DNA of 64,000 bases from Microbacterium capsulatum (GTDB lineage: Bacteria > Actinomycetota > Actinomycetes > Actinomycetales > Microbacteriaceae), in the NCBI RefSeq assembly GCF_030865425.1, contig NZ_JAVFCB010000003.1, positions 237,143-301,142 of the forward strand. The letters run 5' to 3'. This document shows positions 6,637 to 14,533 of the stretch, piece after piece. Position numbers and translations under genes: made by a program. Under the pieces are notes generated by a model that was not told the origin of the DNA, made no database searches, and saw nothing but the letters and a program-made list of their open reading frames with translations. Every line of letters starts with the position of its first letter. The stretch's first letter is position 1.

Positions 6637-7989
6637 TCACGCGGCGCGGAAAGAGGATCCGACGTGCGAGTCGGCGAGCGCGGCGGTCGGCGTGCCGATC
6701 AGGCGCTCGCGCAGGCTCTGCGGCTCGTCCGAGGGCGCCGCGATCGCGCCCCGCTCGCGGAGGATCGGCAGCACGTGCTCGATGAAGTCGGCCGTCGATG
6801 CCGGCGGGATGACCGGCGAGAACAGGAAGCCGTCCAGGTCGGCGCCGTCGGCGAGCTCGATCATCCGGTCGGCGACCTGCTCGGGCGTGCCCACGATCGG
6901 GCGGGCGCCGACGCCGTGCGCGTGCCAGTCGCCGAGCACGTCGCCGACGGTCTTGTCGGCGAAGCGTGCGACCTGGGTCTGCGACAGTTCCGTGCTGAGT
7001 GACGCCATCGGGGTCTCCGGCGCGTAGGCGGAGAGGTCGAGGCCCGTGAACCAGGCGTACGACGCGACCGTCACGTCGGGGTTCTGCGCATCGGCGACCT
7101 CGGCGTACTTGCGGCGGGCCTCCTCCTCGGTGCTGCCGACGACGGCGGCGAACGCCGACATGATCTTCACGTCGCTCGCGGCCCGGCCGTTCTTCACGGC
7201 CTCGGCGCGGATCGCAGTGGAGTGCGCGAGCAGCTGCTCGACGGTGCCGCTGCCGACGAAGATCGCCTCGCCGTGCTTGCCGCCGAACTCGCGCCCGGCC
7301 GGCGACGCCCCGGCCTGGAACAGCACGGGCGTGCCCTGCGGGGAGCGCGCGGTGTTGCCGAAGCCGTGCGAGCGGAAGTACGCGCCCTCGTGCGCGATCC
7401 GGTGCACCTTGGACGGATCCGCGAACCGCCCGTCCTTGTCGCGCTCGAGCGCCCCGGCCTCCCAGGCCTGCTCCCACAGCTTGTAGACGACCTGCATGAA
7501 GTCGTCGGCCATCAGGTAGCGCTCGTCGTGGCCGACCATCGGCACGCCGAAGCCCTGCACCGCGGTGTCGGCGGTGCCCGTCGTGACCACGTTCCAGCCG
7601 ATCCGTCCGCCGGAGAGGATGTCCAGCGTCGCCATCCGGCGGGCGAAGGCGTACGGCGGCTCGAGCAGGGTGGACCCGGTGGCGACGAGGCCCAGCCGCG
7701 AGGTCTCCGGGATGAGCGCGCCGAGGATGATGGCCGGGTCGAGGCGGGGCAGGTCCAGCCCCTCGACCGAGCAGACGTCGGGGCGGGCGCCGTTGACGTC
7801 GGCCCAGCCCCACGCGTCGGCGAGGAAGAGGAAGTCGAAGCCCGCGTCCTCGACCATGCGGGCGGTGTCGCGCCAGTACTCGAGCTTGTCGAAGAGGTAG
7901 CGCTTGTTGTCCGGGTGCCGCCAGGTCGCGGTTCCGGAGTCGTTCGCCTGGGCGTTCTCGAAGAGTCCGAGTCGCAGCTGCTTGGCCAT
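6637..7989 (-). CDS. LLM-class flavin-dependent monooxygenase (NtaA/SnaA/DszA type)
   Basis: A 450-residue bacterial-luciferase-like monooxygenase. The long N-terminal loop with WRHPDNKRY near residue 23, FDFLFLADAWGWADVN near 50-65, LEPPYAFARRMATLDILSGG near 110-129 and GRIGWNVVTTG near 130 are typical of the NtaA/DszA/SnaA group. That group uses FMNH2 from a separate reductase and oxygen to cleave C-N or C-S bonds. The reductase at 4520 and the FMN-making kinase at 4137 belong to the same inferred regulon. Genes upstream encode an ABC importer; a sugar kinase follows 14 bp downstream. The substrate is unknown. A hairpin at 8048-8079 separates it from the permease gene. Confidence 0.9.
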   Translation of the reverse strand: MAKQLRLGLFENAQANDSGTATWRHPDNKRYLFDKLEYWRDTARMVEDAGFDFLFLADAWGWADVNGARPDVCSVEGLDLPRLDPAIILGALIPETSRLGLVATGSTLLEPPYAFARRMATLDILSGGRIGWNVVTTGTADTAVQGFGVPMVGHDERYLMADDFMQVVYKLWEQAWEAGALERDKDGRFADPSKVHRIAHEGAYFRSHGFGNTARSPQGTPVLFQAGASPAGREFGGKHGEAIFVGSGTVEQLLAHSTAIRAEAVKNGRAASDVKIMSAFAAVVGSTEEEARRKYAEVADAQNPDVTVASYAWFTGLDLSAYAPETPMASLSTELSQTQVARFADKTVGDVLGDWHAHGVGARPIVGTPEQVADRMIELADGADLDGFLFSPVIPPASTADFIEHVLPILRERGAIAAPSDEPQSLRERLIGTPTAALADSHVGSSFRAA

Positions 7990-8047
7990 GGTGATGCCTT
8001 CCTGTCGAGGGATCGGGGACGAAGGGTTTCGGGCGCGCCGGAGGAAC

Positions 8048-8079
8048 CCCGGAGCGCTCGCGGCGCGCGGCGCTCCGGG
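8048..8079 (-). terminator. Intra-operon hairpin before the monooxygenase gene
   Basis: CCCGGAGCGC (8048-8057) and GCGCTCCGGG (8070-8079) form a perfect 10-bp stem with a 12-base loop. It sits in the 105-bp gap between the ABC permease and the monooxygenase. With no T-run it may be a weak terminator or an mRNA-processing hairpin that sets unequal expression. Confidence 0.45.
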
Positions 8080-8094
8080 ATCCGGATCCGGTGC

Positions 8095-8943
8095 CTACTT
8101 GGCGGTGACCTCGCCGTCGCTCCACCAGAGCACGCGCTTGCGGGCGACGGCGAGCAGGACGATGAGGAGCACCCCGAGCACGCAGAGCAGGGTGATGCTG
8201 GCCCAGGTGACCGGGAGGTTCGCCTGCGCGGCGGAGGTCGTGACGAGGGATCCGAGGCCCGCCTGCTGACCGGCCGCGACGAACTCCGCGACCGCCGCGC
8301 CGACCACGGCGAGCGGAAGCGCGATCCGCAGACCCGCGAACACATACGGCATGCTGCCCGGGAAGCGCAGCTCGCGGAAGATCTCCCAGCGACTGGCGTG
8401 CAGCGTCTTGAAGACGTCGAGTGCGCGCTTGTCGACGTCGCGGAGCCCCGCGAGCGAGTTGACCAGCATCGGGAAGAACACCACGAGCGCGGTGACGATG
8501 AACTTCGGGATCATGCCGAACCCGAAGGCGACCACGAGCGCCGGGGCGATCGCGACGATCGGGGTGACCATCACGATGATCACGAGCGGCATCACGGCCC
8601 GCTCGATGAGGGCGAACTCGGCCATCACGACGGCCAGCGCGAATCCGGCGACGATGCCGATCGCGGCACCGACGACGACCTCGAGCAGCGTCGTGAGGAA
8701 ATTGGATCCGTACATCCCGGCGTCCTGGCCGAGGCTGCCCGCGATCGCGTCGAGCGTGGGCAGGACGTAGGGGTTCGTCCAGGCCACGATCTGCCAGAGC
8801 AGCGCGGCGATGAGGAACGTGACCACCGTCGGCAGCCAGGCGCCCCAGCGCAGCCAGGACGGGATCCGCCGGGCCCGGGCGCCGCTGCGGACCTGGGCGG
8901 CGGCGAGCGTCGCGGTGGTGTCTCGAACGGCCATCTCAGACAT
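8095..8943 (-). CDS. ABC transporter permease, Ssu/Tau/ThiX type
   Basis: A 282-residue inner-membrane permease of the nitrate/sulfonate/taurine/HMP-precursor class, with about six transmembrane helices beginning near residue 38 (PTVVTFLIAALLWQIVAWT). The EAA loop is visible as DVFKTLHASRWEIFRELRFP near residues 170-190. I place the start at the ATG at 8943, preceded by GGAGAGGG and overlapping the ATPase stop by eight bases. It works with the ATPase (8936-9733) and the binding protein (9730-10842) to import the substrate presumably oxidised by the LLM monooxygenase. Confidence 0.9.
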   Translation of the reverse strand: MSEMAVRDTTATLAAAQVRSGARARRIPSWLRWGAWLPTVVTFLIAALLWQIVAWTNPYVLPTLDAIAGSLGQDAGMYGSNFLTTLLEVVVGAAIGIVAGFALAVVMAEFALIERAVMPLVIIVMVTPIVAIAPALVVAFGFGMIPKFIVTALVVFFPMLVNSLAGLRDVDKRALDVFKTLHASRWEIFRELRFPGSMPYVFAGLRIALPLAVVGAAVAEFVAAGQQAGLGSLVTTSAAQANLPVTWASITLLCVLGVLLIVLLAVARKRVLWWSDGEVTAK

Positions 8944-9733
8944 GGGCCCTCTCCGTCTGCGCACGCAGCGCGTCGCGCACGATCTTCTCCAGGTCGCGGA
9001 ACGCGTCCGTCGCGTACACGTCCTCGTTGCGGGGTCGCGGCAGGTCGACGTCGATGATCTCGGCGATCCGGCCGGGGTGGGCGGCCATCACGACGATCCG
9101 GTCGGAGAGCATGATCGCCTCCGGCACGGAGTGCGTCACGAACATGACCGCCTTGCGGTTCGACTGCCAGAAGTCCAGCAGCGCGATCCGCTGCAGGTCG
9201 CGGTTCATCTCGTCGAGGGCCGAGAACGGCTCGTCCATGAGCATGATCGCCGGGTCGAACACGAAGGCCCGCGCGATGGCGGCGCGCTGCTGCATGCCCC
9301 CGGACAGCTGCCCGGGGTACTTCTTCGTCGCCGCCCCCAGGCCGAACCGGCCGAGCAGCGTCTCGGCGTCGCCGATCGAACGCCCGCCGTTCGATCGGCG
9401 GTTCACGTTCAGCGGCAGCTGCACGTTCTCCAGCACGGTCTTCCACGGCAGCAGCGCGGGGGACTGCGGGACGAGGCCGATCTTCTTGTCCGCCGAGGCG
9501 GAGGAGACGCTCTCCCCGTCGATCGTGACGGATCCGGAGTCCGCATCGAGCAGGCCGGCGACGACCTTCAGCAGCGTCGACTTGCCGCAGCCCGAGGGTC
9601 CGATGACCGAGACGAACTCGCCCATGCCGATCGTGAGGCTGACGTCGTCGAGCACCGTGACCGACTGCCCGTCCACGCGGAAGGACTTGTGGACGTTCCG
9701 GACCTCGACCCCCGCACCGGACGGGGAGGTCAC
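8936..9733 (-). CDS. ABC transporter ATP-binding protein, SsuB/TauB/ThiZ type
   Basis: A 265-residue ATPase with Walker A GPSGCGKSTLL near residue 43, the Q-loop PQSPALLPWKT near 85, signature LSGGMQQRAAIARAF near 137 and Walker B IMLMDEPFSALD near 158. The H-loop reads VTHSVPEAI. Energy coupling for uptake of the sulfonate- or pyrimidine-like solute follows from its permease partner. The start is the GTG at 9733, which overlaps the stop of the binding-protein gene in GTGA; sequence further upstream in this frame is not ABC-like. Confidence 0.92.
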   Translation of the reverse strand: MTSPSGAGVEVRNVHKSFRVDGQSVTVLDDVSLTIGMGEFVSVIGPSGCGKSTLLKVVAGLLDADSGSVTIDGESVSSASADKKIGLVPQSPALLPWKTVLENVQLPLNVNRRSNGGRSIGDAETLLGRFGLGAATKKYPGQLSGGMQQRAAIARAFVFDPAIMLMDEPFSALDEMNRDLQRIALLDFWQSNRKAVMFVTHSVPEAIMLSDRIVVMAAHPGRIAEIIDVDLPRPRNEDVYATDAFRDLEKIVRDALRAQTERAHV

Positions 9734-10842
9734 TTGCCGCTCCCCGGCCAGATCAGCGTGTCGCCCTTGTAGAGGTCGGACACGAGCTTCGTGTCCATCA
9801 TGTCCTTGAGGGCGGGCAGGGTCTTCACGTCGCCGTACTTCTGCACGATCTTGTACTCGGGCTGCCACATGGCCTCGCTCTGCACCCCGGGGTTGCCGCC
9901 GGTGCTCTCCTTCACCCACTGGGACTCGACGGCCCAGGTGCGGGCGAGCTGGTCGCGCGGGAACGCGGCGCCCTGGTTGTTGTCCTTCGCGAGCTTCGCG
10001 ATCTTGTCGATGCACGCGTCGGAGGAGTCGAGGCAGTAGCGCAGCGCCTTGAGGCTCGCGCGCATGAAGTCGGCGGCCACCTCGCGGTGCTCCTTGAGGA
10101 AGCGCGAGTTCGCCTCCATCACGTTGTAGGTGCCTTTGACGCCGAAGTCGGCGGGCTTGAACTCGCTGAACGGCTGCTTCGCCGCACGCAGGGCCTCGGG
10201 CTGGTTCGAGGCGTAGCCGACGATCGCGTCGACCTGGTCGCGCACGACCACCGTCGGGTCGTAGTTGGTCATCTTGACCTTGTCGACCTTGGACACGTCG
10301 ACGCCGGCGTTGTCGAGCATGGCCGAGGCGATCGGCGTGAGGTTGATGAAGTAGCCCAGGGATCCGCTCTGCAGGTCCTTCAGGCTCTTCAGCTTCTCGT
10401 TGCCGAAGATGGAGAACGGCGAGGTCGTGCCGTAGGTCGCGACCGCCGTGAGGTTCTTGCTGTTCGCGGCGGCGAGCATGACGTCGGATGCGGATCCGAG
10501 GGCGGTGAACTGCGCCTGGCCGCTCGCGACGAGCTGCTGCCCGTTCGCGCCGGAGGCGTTGATGTCGACCTTCAGGCAGAGGGCGTCGAAGTAGCCCAGC
10601 TCCTTGGCGAGGAACACGTCGAGCTGGCCGGCGCTGGCCGAGTAGCCGTAACCGGAGATGTACGTGATCGTGCCGGCGTCCTGGTTGCGCTTGCAGGTGG
10701 TGGCGTCGACCGCCGCGTTCTTCGGGAGGGCGGCGCCGCTCGCCGACTGCGAGCAGGCGCTCAGGGCGAGCGTGGCGGCGATCACGCAGGTGAGCGCGGC
10801 GGCGATGCGGGTTCGGGTCTTAACCGCGGGGGAGAGTGCCAT
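9730..10842 (-). CDS. ABC transporter substrate-binding lipoprotein, NMT1/TauA type
   Basis: A 370-residue exported lipoprotein. Residues 1-30 form a signal peptide ending in the lipobox LSAC (ATLALSACSQ). The mature part follows the NMT1/TauA/ThiY fold, with YGYSASAGQLDVFLAKELGYF near residue 58 and GQAQFTALGSASDVMLAAA near 90. It captures the substrate outside the membrane for the permease and ATPase. The start at 10842 has GAAGGGA upstream; the in-frame ATG at 10866 is less likely. The mature protein has several cysteines (C-K-R-N, CLKVD, YCLDSSDAC), which is unusual for this family and may mean disulfides. The operator at 10891-10908 lies 49 bp upstream. Confidence 0.9.
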   Translation of the reverse strand: MALSPAVKTRTRIAAALTCVIAATLALSACSQSASGAALPKNAAVDATTCKRNQDAGTITYISGYGYSASAGQLDVFLAKELGYFDALCLKVDINASGANGQQLVASGQAQFTALGSASDVMLAAANSKNLTAVATYGTTSPFSIFGNEKLKSLKDLQSGSLGYFINLTPIASAMLDNAGVDVSKVDKVKMTNYDPTVVVRDQVDAIVGYASNQPEALRAAKQPFSEFKPADFGVKGTYNVMEANSRFLKEHREVAADFMRASLKALRYCLDSSDACIDKIAKLAKDNNQGAAFPRDQLARTWAVESQWVKESTGGNPGVQSEAMWQPEYKIVQKYGDVKTLPALKDMMDTKLVSDLYKGDTLIWPGSGK

Positions 10843-10890
10843 GGGGGTCCCTTCTCGGCCGTTCATCGTTGATGGCCCACCGAAAGTAAC

Positions 10891-10908
10891 ATAGTCAATC
10901 TTGACTAT
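10891..10908. promoter_or_regulatory. Second PadR-type operator, upstream of the ABC transporter operon
   Basis: ATAGTCAATCTTGACTAT is an 18-bp perfect palindrome containing TAGTCAA-TC-TTGACTA, with half-sites identical to those at 5049-5064. It lies 49 bp before the binding-protein ATG, where it would cover the promoter of the leftward transporter/monooxygenase/kinase operon. This is the best evidence that the two operons are co-regulated by the PadR protein. Confidence 0.75.
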
Positions 10909-10978
10909 GCAATCTTGAAGGTAACGATGGCGCAACGCGTCCCGTCGCCGGGCGAGCCCTCCCCCGGCGACGGGCTTC

Positions 10979-11051
10979 CCACCCGTTCACTGGTCGCGAC
11001 ACGCCGCCGAACGGGCCGAATGGGGGCGTGTCGCGACCAGTGAACGGGTGG
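10979..11051. repeat. Long perfect inverted repeat (27-bp arms)
   Basis: Arms 10979-11005 and 11025-11051 are perfectly complementary over 27 bp with a 19-base loop. The core word CTGGTCGCGACACGCC is shared with the three repeats at 61101-61334 and partly with the window's right end near 63930. It lies between the transporter operon and the ramB-like 3' end. No gene is seen in 10909-11131; the following 60 bases are ACG-rich low-complexity sequence. Confidence 0.85.
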
Positions 11052-11131
11052 ACGCCGCCCCGAAAGCGATGACAACTACGACAGCGACGGCAACGACGAC
11101 AACGACGACGGTTCAGAGTGCGGCTCTGCGA

Positions 11132-12568
11132 TCAGCGCGGGGCGTGCGCCTCGAGGAACTCGTACACGTCGGTCGTGTCAACGCCCGGGAACGCTCCCGT
11201 CGGCAGCGTGGCCAGGAGCGTGCGCGGAGTGCGCACGTTCGGCCAGGACTGCTCCCGCCAGCGCACCTCGAGCTCGGCGGGCGCCCGCCGGCAGCACACC
11301 TCGACGGAGTGCGTGGAGACGCCGCGGTTCGGGGTGTCGCGCCCGATGAACCACTTGGTGTCGTCGAAGCGCACACCCACGCTCACCGAGTGCAGGCCCT
11401 CGCTCGAGGGCTCGACGCGCGCGGTGCACCAGTACGTGCCGTTGCCGGTGTCGGTGTACTGGTAGTACGGGTTGAACCGGTCCTCCTCCTCGAACACGAC
11501 GCGGCTGGTCCAGCGCCGGCAGCACATCTGCCCCTCGATGGATCCGAGCCGGTCGGTCGGGAAGTTCACGTCGTCGTTCTCGTACGCCTTCGTGATCGTG
11601 CCGGACTCGTGCACCTTGAGGAAGTGCACGGGGATCCCGAGGTGCCGGGTCGCGAGGTTCGTGAACCGGTGCGCGGCCGTCTCGTACGACACCGAATAGG
11701 CGTCGCGGAGGTCCTCGATCGAGATCGCCCGGCGCTGCTTGGCGTCCTGCAGCACGGGCACGAGGTGCTCCTCGGGCATCAGCAGGGCACCGGTGAGGTA
11801 GTTCGTCTCGACGCGCTGGCGGAGGAACTCGGCGTAGCTGCGGGGCTCGGCGTGTCCGAGGATCCGGCTGGACAGCGCCTGCAGCACGGCGGCGCGGGAG
11901 TCGCCGCGGTCCGCGACCCGGCTGGACAGGTACAGCCGGCCGTGCGCGAGGTCGGCGACGCTGCGGGTCGACTGCGGCAGGTCGGCCGCGTAGTGCAGGG
12001 TGAAGCCGAGATGCGCGGCGATGTCGCTCGCGGTGCGCTGGGTGAGCGGGCCTCCGCCGTGCCGGACCGCGGCGAGGATCTCGGCGGCCTTCGCCTCGAG
12101 CTCCGGGAAATGGTTGTCCTGCCGGCGCATGAGGTGGCGCAGCTCGAGGTTGGCGCGCCGCGCCTCCTCCGGCGTGGCGGCGCGCTCGTCGCGGAGCCGC
12201 TCGATCTCGCCGTGCAGGGCGAGCATCGCGGAGAGCGCCTCGTCGGGCACCGACTTCGCGATCCGGAACGGCGCGATCCCGAGCGCCCGGAAGGTCTGCC
12301 CCTTCATCGCGCGCTCGACGGCGATCTCCATGCCGGCCCGCTCGTCGAGCGGCTCGTCGGCGAGGATCTGGTCGATCGTGGTGCCGAGCGCCCGGGCGAT
12401 CGACTGCAGCAGGGTGAGCTTCGGCTCGCGCTTGCCGGTCTCGATCATGGACAGCTGACTGGGCGCGCGCTCGACGGCGGCGGCGAGCTCCTCGAGCGTC
12501 ATCCCGGCGGCGAGACGGAGCCGGCGGATCCGTCGGCCGATCGTGAGGGCGTCGACCTCTTCTGTCAT
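11132..12568 (-). CDS. ramB: RamB-like XRE/IrrE-family regulator of acetate metabolism
   Basis: A 478-residue regulator with an N-terminal XRE helix-turn-helix (about residues 8-65, core MTLEELAAAVERAPSQLSMI), a central ImmA/IrrE-like DUF955 region lacking an HExxH site, and a cysteine-containing C-terminal DUF2083-type domain (MCCRRWTSR). This is the architecture of RamB, which in Corynebacterium represses aceA and aceB. Its position divergent from aceB-aceA supports the same job here. The start at 12568 is preceded by AAGGAGA; the longer upstream frame crosses a repeat and is rejected. A hairpin-forming repeat lies in its leader, and an inverted-repeat operator candidate lies beyond that. 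Confidence 0.85.
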   Translation of the reverse strand: MTEEVDALTIGRRIRRLRLAAGMTLEELAAAVERAPSQLSMIETGKREPKLTLLQSIARALGTTIDQILADEPLDERAGMEIAVERAMKGQTFRALGIAPFRIAKSVPDEALSAMLALHGEIERLRDERAATPEEARRANLELRHLMRRQDNHFPELEAKAAEILAAVRHGGGPLTQRTASDIAAHLGFTLHYAADLPQSTRSVADLAHGRLYLSSRVADRGDSRAAVLQALSSRILGHAEPRSYAEFLRQRVETNYLTGALLMPEEHLVPVLQDAKQRRAISIEDLRDAYSVSYETAAHRFTNLATRHLGIPVHFLKVHESGTITKAYENDDVNFPTDRLGSIEGQMCCRRWTSRVVFEEEDRFNPYYQYTDTGNGTYWCTARVEPSSEGLHSVSVGVRFDDTKWFIGRDTPNRGVSTHSVEVCCRRAPAELEVRWREQSWPNVRTPRTLLATLPTGAFPGVDTTDVYEFLEAHAPR

Positions 12569-12580
12569 GCGGGTCTCCTT

Positions 12581-12674
12581 GGGGTCGTTGAGCGAGGACG
12601 CCGCCGGCGACCGAGACGAAACGCCGCCCGTCGGCGACGGACGTTTCGTCTCGCTTCGCTCGCTCAACGACCCC
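12581..12674. repeat. Nested inverted repeat in the ramB leader
   Basis: GGGGTCGTTGAGCGAG (12581-12596) pairs with CTCGCTCAACGACCCC (12659-12674), and inside it CGAGACGAAACG (12612-12623) pairs with CGTTTCGTCTCG (12642-12653). It is one full copy of the dispersed palindromic element amplified around the HNH gene. It starts 13 bases upstream of the ramB ATG, so the transcript would carry a long hairpin next to its ribosome site. Confidence 0.85.
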
Positions 12675-12684
12675 ACAGGGCCCG

Positions 12685-12705
12685 ATTCTGTCACGAAAAC
12701 AGAAT
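12685..12705. promoter_or_regulatory. Inverted repeat, candidate operator between ramB and aceB
   Basis: ATTCTGT (12685-12691) and ACAGAAT (12699-12705) form a perfect inverted repeat around CACGAAA. It is in the AT-richest part of the divergent region, 108 bp before aceB. It is a candidate site for RamB or another acetate-responsive regulator; it does not obviously match the published corynebacterial RamB motif as I remember it. Confidence 0.4.
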
Positions 12706-12813
12706 TTCGATCAAACTTCACCACGATTTTGGCGGGGAGAGGGTCGGTTCTTCGCTCAGAGTGGTTGCCAAGCCATCCGGCGCCTGACCGACATCTCACG
12801 GAGGAGACAGATC

Positions 12814-14484
12814 ATGACCATTCCCGCTGCGTCGCCGACCGCCCCGATCCGGACCGTCGGCACCGCTGTCGCCGCGAGCGAGGGCCCGGCGATGCACATC
12901 ACCGGCCCGATGCACGAGCGCTTCGGCGAGATCCTCACGCCGGCCGCCGTCGCCTTCCTCACCGAGCTGCATCACCGCTTCGGCGGCCGCCGCCACGACC
13001 GCCTCGCCGACCGGATGCGCCGGCGCTTCGAGATCGGCAACGGGCACGACCCGCGCTTCCGCGACGACACCCGGCACATCCGCGACGACGCCGACTGGCG
13101 CGTCGCCGGCGCCGGCCCTGGCCTCGAGGACCGCCGCGTGGAGATCACCGGGCCGACCGATCCGAAGATGACGATCAACGCGCTGAACTCCGGCGCCAAC
13201 GTCTGGCTCGCCGACCAGGAGGACGCCACCAGCCCCACCTGGCGCAACGTCATCGGCGGCCAGCTGACCCTGCGCGACGCGATCCGCGGCCGGCTCACGC
13301 ACACCGGCGACGACGGACGCGCGTACCGCGTCACCGCCGGGCGGACGCCCACGATCGTGATGCGGCCGCGCGGCTGGCACCTGTCCGAGAAGCACCTCGC
13401 CTTCACCGACCGCACCGGCCGGCGGCTGGACGCCTCGGGCTCGCTCGTCGACTTCGGGCTGTACTTCTTCCACAACGCGCAGGCGCTCATCGACGCCGGC
13501 CGCGGCCCGTACTTCTACCTCGCCAAGATCGAGTCGAGCGAGGAGGCGAAGCTCTGGAACGACGTGTTCACGTTCAGCGAGGAGTACTTCGGGATCCCCC
13601 GGGGCACGGTCCGCGCGACCGTGCTGATCGAGACGCTGCCCGCCGCATTCGAGATGGAGGAGATCCTGTTCGAGCTGCGCGAGCACTGCGCGGGCCTGAA
13701 CGCCGGTCGCTGGGACTACATCTTCTCGATCATCAAGAACTACCGCGGCCGCGGTGCCCGCTTCGTGCTGCCGGACCGCAGCGAGGTCACCATGACGGTG
13801 CCGTTCATGCGGGCCTACACCGAGCTGCTCGTGCAGACCTGCCACAAGCGCGGGGCGTATGCCATCGGCGGCATGAGCGCGTTCATCCCGAACCGCCGCG
13901 ACCCCGAGGCGACCGCCCGGGCGATCGAGCGGGTCGCCGCCGACAAGAAGCGCGAGGCCGGCGACGGCTTCGACGGCACCTGGGTGGCCCACCCCGACCT
14001 CATCCCCACGGCGCGGGCCGAGTTCGACGCCGTGCTCGGCGACCGCCCGAATCAGCTCGGCCGGGAGCGCGCCGAGGTGCAGGTGCAGGCGGAGGATCTG
14101 CTCGACGTGCACATCGGACGCCCCATCACCTCCGAGGGCGTGCGCGACAACGTCTCCGTGGCGATCCGCTACATCGAGGCGTGGCTGCGCGGGATCGGCG
14201 CCGTCGCGATCGACAACCTCATGGAGGATGCCGCGACGGCCGAGATCAGCCGTTCGCAGGTGTGGCAGTGGATCCAGCAGGGCCAGATCACCGCGGAGGG
14301 CACCCCCATCACGGTCGAGCACGTCGAGGGTCTGATCGGGGATGAGCTGGCCGGATCGACGCGCTTCGCCGGCGACCGGTTCGACGACGCCGCCGAGGTG
14401 TTCCGCGAGGTCGCGCTGCGCCCCGAGTTCCCGGCGTTCCTGACGCTGCCCGCCTACGCCCGCTTCCTGCGCGAGACCGACTGA
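12814..14484 (+). CDS. aceB: Malate synthase A
   Basis: A 556-residue malate synthase of the A isoform (usual length 530-560). It condenses acetyl-CoA with glyoxylate to malate in the cytoplasm. VMRPRGWHLSEKH near residue 190, TVLIETLPAAFEMEEILFEL near 270-289 and the GRWDYIFSIIKNY block near 305 are family signatures, and the C-terminal WQWIQQG segment is present. The ATG at 12814 follows GGAGGA with seven bases of spacing. It is the first gene of an aceB-aceA pair, 49 bp upstream of isocitrate lyase, and is divergent from the RamB-like regulator, so expression on acetate or fatty acids is expected. Confidence 0.97.
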   Translation: MTIPAASPTAPIRTVGTAVAASEGPAMHITGPMHERFGEILTPAAVAFLTELHHRFGGRRHDRLADRMRRRFEIGNGHDPRFRDDTRHIRDDADWRVAGAGPGLEDRRVEITGPTDPKMTINALNSGANVWLADQEDATSPTWRNVIGGQLTLRDAIRGRLTHTGDDGRAYRVTAGRTPTIVMRPRGWHLSEKHLAFTDRTGRRLDASGSLVDFGLYFFHNAQALIDAGRGPYFYLAKIESSEEAKLWNDVFTFSEEYFGIPRGTVRATVLIETLPAAFEMEEILFELREHCAGLNAGRWDYIFSIIKNYRGRGARFVLPDRSEVTMTVPFMRAYTELLVQTCHKRGAYAIGGMSAFIPNRRDPEATARAIERVAADKKREAGDGFDGTWVAHPDLIPTARAEFDAVLGDRPNQLGRERAEVQVQAEDLLDVHIGRPITSEGVRDNVSVAIRYIEAWLRGIGAVAIDNLMEDAATAEISRSQVWQWIQQGQITAEGTPITVEHVEGLIGDELAGSTRFAGDRFDDAAEVFREVALRPEFPAFLTLPAYARFLRETD

Positions 14485-14533
14485 TCCGTCCCGACGCCGA
14501 CCGACACCCGCCCCACCCACGAAGGACATGGAC

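Noticed and set aside
11048..12787. 579-residue plus-strand frame opposite the ramB-like gene
   Set aside because: It is antisense to a gene with a clear domain structure, starts in ACG-rich low complexity and has no recognisable domain.
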